From JBGPIT01 sp041485125 (GTDB taxonomy: Bacteria > Desulfobacterota > Binatia > UTPRO1): 12,011 bases of DNA. A program made the translations under genes and the position numbers. Positions 1 to 9,100 of the stretch are shown in pieces; position 1 is the stretch's first letter, and every line of letters starts with the position of its first letter. Below the pieces are notes generated by a model that saw nothing but the letters and a program-made list of their open reading frames with translations, ran no database searches and had not been told where the DNA came from. The stretch is taken from assembly GCA_041485125.1 (NCBI GenBank), contig JBGPIT010000123.1:1-12011 (forward strand), read 5' to 3'.

Positions 1-110
1 CTGAGGGTACTCCCGTTGGATCACGCACCACCCACGTCGGGGCTTTTCGGCAGCCTGCAACACCTGACCGACGGCGCCCGAGCGTTTCTGCGCGCGCCGC
101 GGATAGTGTT

Positions 111-3100
111 ATGCGGCGGACCCGTCATGAGGTTCCCCTTCCCGTCATGACCTGCGCGAGCTGCGGCAGGACCAACCGAGACGACTCGCGCTTCTGCGTC
201 GGCTGCGGCACGGCGCTCGTCGCGCGCTGTCCGGCGTGCGGGCGTGAGGCGGAGTCGGACGCGCGCTTCTGCGGCGGGTGCGGCTCGCCCCTCGCCGCCG
301 TGGCGCCCGCGGCGGCTGTACCGCCCGCCGCGCCGGTCAGCGAGCCCACCGTCGCGCGCAAGACCGTGACGATCGTCTTCGCCGACCTCGCCGGCTCGAC
401 CGCGCTACACGAGCGCCTCGATGCCGAGTCGGCGCGCGCGCTCATGGACCGCTACTATCGGACGTTGCACGCCGTCGTCGACGCGCACGGCGGGACGGTC
501 GTGAAGCTGCTCGGCGACGGCGTCATGGTCGCGTTCGGGGTGCCGCGCGTGGCCGAGGACGACGCGATCCGCGCCGTGCGGGCGGCGGTCGGCATGCAGC
601 AGGCCTTCCGGACGCTCGCCGACGGGCAAGCGGCGGCGCTCGGCGCGATGAGTCTCCGCGTCGCCGTGAACACCGGCGAGGTGGTGGTGAGCGGCGCGCA
701 CGACGACGTCGTCGGCGACCCGGTGAACGTCGCCGCCCGATTGCAGCAGGAGGCCCACGACGGGGACGTGCTAATCGGCGAAGCGACGCGCCGCTTGGTG
801 AGCGACCTCGTGACGCTCGAGCTCTTCGGCTCGCTCACGCTCAAAGGTCGCAGCGAGACCGTCGCCGCGTATCGCGTCGTGTCGCTCGAACGCCCGGCGG
901 GGGCGCCGGCGCTGGCCTTCGTGGGGCGCGACGACGAGCTGCGGCGGCTGACGGCCGTGTACGACGCGACGGTAGCGGCACGGGCAGCGCGGCTCGCGGT
1001 GATCCTCGGCTCGCCCGGCCTCGGAAAATCCCGCCTGGTCGGTGAGCTGGTGCGCCGGGTCGGCGACGACGCGACGGTGGTGAGCGCCCATTGCGACGCA
1101 ACGGGCGGCGCGACCTTCGCTCCGCTCGCCGACGGCCTCCGCGCCCTCTTGCGGCTCGACGCCGCCGCCGACGGCGACATCGTGCGCGCGGCGATCGAGG
1201 ATGGGATGGGGGCCGACGCTCCCGATCGGCCTCGTATCGCGGCGGGCGTGGCCGCGTTGCTGGCCGGGGCGCCCGCGGCCCCCGAAGAAACCTTCTTCGT
1301 GATCCGGCGTTTCTTGGCCGCGCTTGGCGCGGGGCAGCCGGTGGTGCTCGTGATCGACGACCTGCAAGGGGCCGAGCCGCTTCTGCTCGATCACATCGAG
1401 CATCTGGTGCAGAGGAGCACCGACGTGCCGCTGCTGGTGCTGGTGGCGGCCCGCCCCGAGCTGCGCGACGCCCGCTCGTCGCTCGCCGTGCTCGGCGGCG
1501 GCGTGACCGACGTCGTGACGCTCGCCGGCCTCGACGCCGGCGCCGCGACCCGCCTCGCCGCCAACGCGATCGGCGCCGACGAGCTGCCGGCCGCCGTCGC
1601 GGGTCGCGTGCTCGCGATCAGCGAAGGCAATCCCCTCTTCGTCGGCGAGCTCGTACGCATGCTGGTGCAGGACGGAGCGCTCAAGCGCGAGGGCGATCGC
1701 TGGACGACGGCGGTCGAGCTCTCGACTCTCGCGATGCCGCCCACCATCCACGCGCTGCTGGCGGCCCGCATCGAGCGTCTGCGCCCCGAGGAGCGCGCCG
1801 TGCTCGAGCGCGCGGCGATCGTCGGGCGGCAGTTCTCGCGGACCGCGGTCGCGCACCTGTTGCCGAGTGCGACCGGCAATCCGAATGCTCGTGATGCGAG
1901 CGATCTCGACGCGCGCTTGGAGTCGCTCCGCCGGAGCGAGCTGATCGAGCCCGACACCGGCTGGTTCCTCGGCGAGCCGGCCCTCACGTTTCACCACGGC
2001 TTGATCCGCGACGCCGCCTACCGCCGCATCTTGAAGGGCACGCGCGCCGAGCTGCACGAACGCTTCGCCGACTGGCTCGCAAGCCGAGTCGGCACCAGCA
2101 TCGAGCACGACGACACGATGGGCTGGCATCTCGAGCAGGCCCATCAGCATCTGCGTGAGCTCGGGCCGATCGACGCCCACGGTCGCACGATCGGCGAGCG
2201 TGCGGCCCGCCATCTCGCCGCCGCCGGCCGGCGCGCGCTCGAGCGCGACGACCTGCCACTGGCGGGAAGCCTGCTCGGTCGCGCCGTCGATCGCCTCGAT
2301 CCTGCCGATCCGACGCGCGCCGACCTGGCGCTCGACTGGTGCGAGGCGTTGCTGACCGCCGGCGACGTCGGGCCGGCTGCGGCCGCGGTCGCGGAGCTGT
2401 CGCGCTTCATGGCCGGCTCGCCGCGTCTGGCGGGGTGGCACACCTGCTTCGCCGGCCAGCTCGCCGCGCTCACCGATCCGGCGACACTGCGCGGCACCGC
2501 GGATGCCGTCGCCGGTGCCGCCACGACGCTCGCGTCGTTGGATGACGCCGCGGGGGAAGCCAAAGCCCACGCCGTCCACGCTACGGCGCTCGCGCGGCTC
2601 GGCGAGATCGGCGCCTGCGAGGCCGCGCTCGACCGTGCGCTCGCCGCTGCGCGCCGCGCCGGCGATCGGCGCCGCGCCAATGCCGTGCTCGCCGGCGCGC
2701 CGGTCGCGGCGCTCTGGGGACCGAGCCCCGTCACCCGCGCGAGCGGACGCTGTCTCGACGTCGTGCGCGTGCTCCGGATCACGCAAGGGGCGCCGGCGGT
2801 CGAGGCCGTGGCACTGCGCTGTCAGGCGGTGCTCGAGGCCCTCCGCGGGCGCGCCGGGGCGGCGCGCCGCATGATCGCGGCCTCGCGGCATCTGGTCGAA
2901 GAGCTCGGGATCACCCAGCGCCTGCTCGAAGCCGAGGTGTCGACCGGACTGATCGAGCTGCTCGAAGGCGACGCCGTCGCCGCCGAGCGCGCGCTGCACC
3001 CGGCGTACGACGGGCTCCGCCGGCACGGGCTCGGCATCGACGCGGCGCAGGCAGCGGCGCTGCTCGGCCGCGCGCTCCTCGCGCAGGGCCGCGCCGCCGA

Positions 3101-6100
3101 GGCCGAGGCGCTGAGCCACGAGAGCGAGCTGCTCGCCGGCGACGATTTGAAGGCGGCGATCGCCTGGCGCGGCGTCCGGGCCGAGGCGCTGGCGCGGCGC
3201 GGCGAGCACGGGGAGGCAATTGCGTTCGCGCACGCCGCGGTCGCGATCGCCGCGGCGACCGACGCGCTTCTCGACCACGCCGACGCGCGGCTGGCACTCG
3301 CCGCCGCGCTTCGCGCCGCCGGCAAGGGCGCCGAGGCCGACGCCGAGGAGGCGCGCGCGATCGCGCTCTGGGAGGCGAAGGGGGCAACGCTGCTCGCCGA
3401 GCGGGCGCGCCATGACGGCGCGCGTCTCGACCCGGCCGCCGCCGCGCCCGGGGATCGCGTCAAGCCGGCGCCTCCGGTCCCTCGCCGCGTGGGCGCGAAT
3501 GCTGCGACCACCAACACGGCTCGGTACGGCGCCGCACTCAACGCATGCAACGTCGAGGATTGCATCGCCCTCACGGCCGACGACTACGTGGCCGTGCACA
3601 ATGTCACTGGCCTGAGGTACGACCGAGCGGCGGCATTGGCCCGGTTGCGCGCAGTATTCAAAAGCCGGGACCTCGTGATCGCACAGGAGCCGCTGGCGAC
3701 GCTCGGCGACAGCCTGGTGCTGTTTCGCCAGTTGACCTCGTCAAGCGGGGCATCCGGCGGAACGTTCGACGTCGGTCCGTATGATCTCGAGAACATCTGT
3801 CTAAACGAGGTCGACGCGCACGGGCGCCGCCGGCGCTTCGAGCAATTCGCGGACGATCATCTGGGCGATGCCATCGTGCGCCTGTACGAGCGCTACGCCG
3901 AGATCCTCCCCGACGGTCCGGCGCGCACCCGCGCCGCGGCGACGGCGGGCTCGGTCGCCGCGCACATGGCGCCCTTCGACTTCGAGCGCCTGGCGACCAC
4001 CTTCGCCGCCGACATCGCCGTCGTCGACCATCGCACCGTCGGATTCGGCACGCTGCATGGGGCGGAGCGGCTCCGCCCCGCCCTCCAGGCCTTCCTCGAC
4101 CTGATCGACGGCTTCGCGTGGCGCGCCGTCGACGTCCTGGCACTCGAAGCCGAGGCCTTCCTTTTCCGTTACGTGGGCTCCGGCACGGAACGCGTCGGTG
4201 GCTTGCCCTACGAGCGCACGCAGCTCGAGCTGATGGTCTTCGGGGCCGACGGCTCGCTCGCCCGTTGGGAGCGCTTCGACGTCGAGCACGCGCCGGCGGC
4301 GCTCGCGCGCTTCGAGACGTTGGCGGGAGGCCTCGACGCCCAGCGGCCGGTCCGCCGCGTCCGGGCAAACGCCGCCAGTGCCATCCTCGCACGCTTCGAG
4401 GCCGCCTTCGCGGCCGGGGACGCGGACGCCATCGCGGCGCTCTGGACCGAAGGGCTCGAGGTCGTCGACCACCCGAACGGCGCCGCCTACGGTCGCGAGG
4501 GCCACCTCGTGGGGATCCGGCGATTGCAGCGCTCGCGCGAGCCGCGGTTACGCTTCGAGCCGCTCGCGACCCTCGAAGGGTCGCTCTGCCTCGCCCGCCG
4601 CGAGTACCGCGGCAGCGGATCGGACTACGACGGCGACTTCGACATCGGAGCCTTTGAGCGCGAGGTGGTCGTCCTTTTCGAGACCGTCTCGGGAGGACGC
4701 TGCGCTCGCGTCGAGGTCTTTGCGATCGGCCACCTCGGCGACGCCGTCGCCCGGCTCTACGCGCGGCACGCCGAACTGAACCCCGACGGTCCGACACGCG
4801 CCCGCGCCGCAGCGACGGCGCGCGCGGTCGCGGCCATGGTCGCTTCGCCCGACCTCGAGCGCTACGCCTCGGCCCTCGCCCCCGACGTCGCATTCGTCGA
4901 CCATCGCACCGTCGGCTTCGCGTCCGGTAGCGGCGCCGACACGCTGCTGCTCGGCTTCCGATCGCTGTTCGAGCTCGCCGACGAGCTGACCACGCGCGTC
5001 GAGGACGTGCTGCGGCTCGAGCCCGATGCCGTCCTGCTGCGCTGGACCGTCACCGGCGTCGACCGCGCCACCGGGGGCGCCTTCGAGTCGGAGTTCTTGC
5101 TGCTCTGGGTCTTCGGCCCCGACGGGCGCGTGGGGCACGACGAGACCTTCGACGCCCACCGCGCGGCCGAGGCAATGGCGCGCTTCGACGCGCTCGTCGG
5201 CGGCACCGCCGCTACGTCGACCGCGGAGCTCGGGACGACGCCGTTCGAGAACGCCGCGACCGAGAACACGCGCCGTCTCAGCGCCTCGTGGCACGCCCGC
5301 GATTGGCCCGGCCTGCTCGCGCGGCTCCCGGCGGAGTTCCGCTACGTCGACCGGCGGCCGATGGCGCAGCTCGAGCTCGATCGCCACGGCTATGTCGAGT
5401 TCATCCGTCAGCTTGGCGACATGCGCTCCGTGCGCGTCGAGGGCGAGATGATCGCCACGCGCGGCGATCGTCTCGCGCTTGGCCGGCTCCAAGTCGAGGT
5501 CGCCGGTGGCGACGTCGGGCCGAGCGAGGTCGAGTTTTTCGACGTCATCGAGACGAACGATCGCGGCGAGACGGTGGCGCGGGTCAGGTTCGACCCCGCC
5601 GACCTCGACGCCGCCTACGCAGAGCTCGACGCGCGCTACGCCGCCGGCGAGGCTGCGGCCCACGCCCTTGTGTCGGCGTGGCTGCGCGCGTTCCGCGGCA
5701 GCGTGGTGGGTCGTGATTGGGACGCGCTGGCCGGGCTCGCTGCCTCCACCTTCGTCGCCCACGATCACCGGCTGATCGGCTGGGGGACGCTTGCGGGTCC
5801 GGTGGCCTGGCTGCAGGCGCTGCAATCGTTGGTCGAGCTCATGCCGGACGTCCGCTATCGCCAGGACCACGTCCGCATCTCCGATCGTGGCTACCTCGGG
5901 GCGATCACGTGGGTGGGGACCCGCGACGGTGGCCTGTTCGAGATTCCGGCCATCGCCGTCTGGGAGCTGGACGATCTCGGCAAGCAACACCGCCTCGATC
6001 TGTACGAGGTCCACCACCTCGATCAGGCGCGCGCGCGCTTCGCCGCCATCGGCGGACCATCCGCTGCAACCCCGGCAACACCGTTCGCAAACGCCGCGGC

Positions 6101-9100
6101 CCGCGCCTGGGACCGTTCGATCGCGTGCTGGCAGTCCCGCGATTGGCCGCGTTACCGGCAGCTCCTCACAGTGGGGTTCCGGTGTGTAGACCGACGGCGC
6201 ATGGCACTGCTCGAGCTCGATGGAGATCAGTTCGTCGAGTTCACCCGCCAGCTCGCCGACATGCGCTCGGTTCGCGTCGACACCGAGGTACTCGCGACGC
6301 GGGGGGATCGGCTGGCGCTGATACGGGTCCGCACCGAAGTCGCCGGCGGTGAGGTCGGTCCGAGCGAGGCCAATTCTTGCCACGTGAGCGAGATCGATGA
6401 GCGCGGTCTCATCACGACGTTCGTCCGCTTCGACCTCGACGACCTCGACGCCGCCTACGCCGAGCTCGACGCGCGCTTCGACGCCGGCGAGGCCGCGGCG
6501 CATCCCCTCGCGAGAGAATTGTTGCGGCGGCTCGCCCGCCTCTTCACCATCCACGATTGGGACGGGTTGGTCGCCTGCTGCGCTCCCTCCTTCGTCGCCC
6601 ACGACCATCGCCTCGTAAGCTGGGGGACCCTGAACGATGGGGCGGCGTGGGTCCATACCATGCGCACGCTCGTCGATCTGGCGCCGGATTCCCACTATCG
6701 CCGGGACCACGTCCGGATATCCGATCGTGGATCGCTCGCCGTCGGCGGATGGGTGGGGATGCGCGACGGCGGCCTGTTCGAGATCGCGACCGTCACCGTG
6801 AACGAGGTGGACGAGTACGGCCGGATTCTCCGCCTCGACGTGTACGAGCACGCGCAGCTCGACCAGGCACTCGCGCGCTTCGCGGCCATCGGCAGCAATC
6901 CCGCGGTGACACCGGCGCTGCGCTTCGCGAACGCCGCCACCCGCGCGTGGGGCCGCGCCCATGTGCGATACCAGGCGCGGGACTGGAGCGGCATGGCCCT
7001 CCAGGTCTTCTCGGAACGGTTTCGTTACACCGACCGGCGACGGATGGCGCTGCTCGACCTCGATCGCGACGGCTTCATCGAGCTCACCCGCCAGCTCGGC
7101 GACATGCGCTCGGCCGAGTTGGCGCACGACGTGCTCGCAACGCGGGGCGAGCGCCTGGCGCTCCTGCGCATTCGTCTGGAGGTGGCCGACGCCGACGTCG
7201 GCCCGAGCGAGGTCGTCAACCTCAACCTGGTCGAGACCGACGAGCACGGCCAATTCGTCACCTGGGTCCGTTTCGATCCCGACGACCTCGATGCCGCCCA
7301 TGCCGAGCTCGAGGCCCGTTTCGAAGCCGGAGAGGGCCTGCGGTACAGCGCCGCCGTCACGGCAAATCGGGCAATCCGGGACACGGGCACACAGCACGAT
7401 TGGGAGGCGCTCACCGCCGCGCTCGCGCCCACGTTCAGCGCGGACGATCACCGACTCCTCGGATGGGGCACGACGCTCGCCGACCGGGCGACGTTCGTGC
7501 GTTCGCAGCAGGCCCTGGCCGAGCTCGCCCCCGATTTCCGGCTGCGTGCCGAGCACCTGCGCATCTCCGACCGCGGCTTTTTCGTTCAAGGGGCGCAATA
7601 CGGCACGCGTGAGGGCGGCGCCTTCGAGTCGCCGCTCTTGGCGGTCGCCGAGGTCGACGCGGCCGGGCTGGTGCTGCATTACGACCTCTACGACGTCGAC
7701 GACTACGAACAGGCGCGCGCCCGCTTCGACGCGCTCGGGGCGCGCGCGACGCCCGTACCGTCGACGCCGTTCGTGCCGAAACCCAACACCGCGACGGCGT
7801 CGATGGAGCGCACGTGGGCGGCGTTCGACGTGGGCGATCTCGATGCTGTGAGAGCGCTCTGCGCGACGGGCTTCCAGTGGGACGACCGGCGGCCGCTGGT
7901 TGGGATGTCCGGCGACGTCGAATTGATGATCGCCTCGGCGCGCGAACGGCTGGCTATCGGCTCCCACCTCGAGAAGCGCGTGGTCATCGGCACGGCGGGA
8001 AATCGCATCGCCATCGCGCGAGTGCTCTGGGCTGGCGGTCCTCCGGAAGGTCGCTTCGAGGTGGAGTATCTCGCGCTGCACGAAGTCGACGAGGCCGGCC
8101 TGTGCAGGGCCTTGATCTTCTTCGACGTCGACGACGAGTTCACGGCCAAGCGCGAGGCGCGCGACCGCTGGCTCGCGATCGATCCGGTGGCGGCTGCGGT
8201 GGTCGGCGCCCAGGCGCGCTTCATCGACGCGTGGAACGACTGCGACCGAGCCCGCGTCCGCGCGACCCTCGCCGACGATCTGATCGTCGACGATCACCGG
8301 CGGACCGGCATGGGTCGGATCGACGACGTCGAGGTCTACGTCGACAGCATCGTCGCGCTCTGGCAGCTCGCGCCGGATGCGCGGATCGAAAGCTGGTCCT
8401 GGCTCGCGGTCGAGCCCCACGGCGGGGTCTTCGTCGGGCGCCGCGCGGGCCAGCTCCCCGAGGGGGGCGCCTTCGAGAGCGAGTACCTCGGCGTCATCAT
8501 CGTCAGGCGCGGCCTTACCACCCGCATCGAGATGTTCGAGCTCGACGCCGTCGACGCGGCACTGGCGCGCTTCGCCGAGCTCCGCCCCGACCTCCTGCGC
8601 ATCCCGCCCAACGCCGCCACGCGCGCGAACGACCGCTATTACGCGTACGGTCGGACCGGAGACTGGGAAGGGCTACGAGCGCACTACAACCCGGCCTGCG
8701 TCTTCGAGAATCGTCGCCGCCTGCTGCGCACCAGCGGCGGCATCGAGATGGCGATCGCGAACGCCCGACATCTCTGGGAACCGGGTGTGGACGCCGAGCG
8801 GACGGTGCTCGCGACGGCCGGCGATCGCCTCGCGCTGGAGCACTGGCGCTGGACGGGGCGGGAGCGCGACGTGCTGCTGTGGGAGCGCGAGAGCCTAACC
8901 GTGGGGGAGGTCGACGCCGAGGGCCGCATCCTCGCGGTGGTCATCTTCGACGTCGAGGATCGCGTCGCCGCGAGCGACGAGCTGGCCGAGCGCCACGCCC
9001 GCAGCAGCTTCCCGCCGGCAGTCGCGAATCGCTTCGTCGAGATGCGCCTCGCCCGGCGCGCCCGCGACATTCCGAGGCTCCGCGCGACGTTCCCCGACGA

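Noticed and set aside
101..109. GATAGTGTT just before ATG 111, as a -10 element that would favour the start at 147
   Set aside because: It matches the -10 consensus poorly and no -35-like hexamer lies at the right distance, so it cannot decide the start.
771..3599. Minus-strand open frame of 942 codons opposite the cyclase/ATPase/TPR region
   Set aside because: It lies in register with the sense codons, where a stop needs a sense TTA, CTA or TCA codon. These are rare in this GC-rich gene; the frame ends exactly at a CTA Leu codon at 771. Its translation shows no recognisable domain.
4548..8420. Minus-strand open frame of 1290 codons opposite the repeat array
   Set aside because: Same in-register antisense effect; it ends at a sense TTA codon at 4548. 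The repeated appearance of its translation is only the mirror of the sense repeats.
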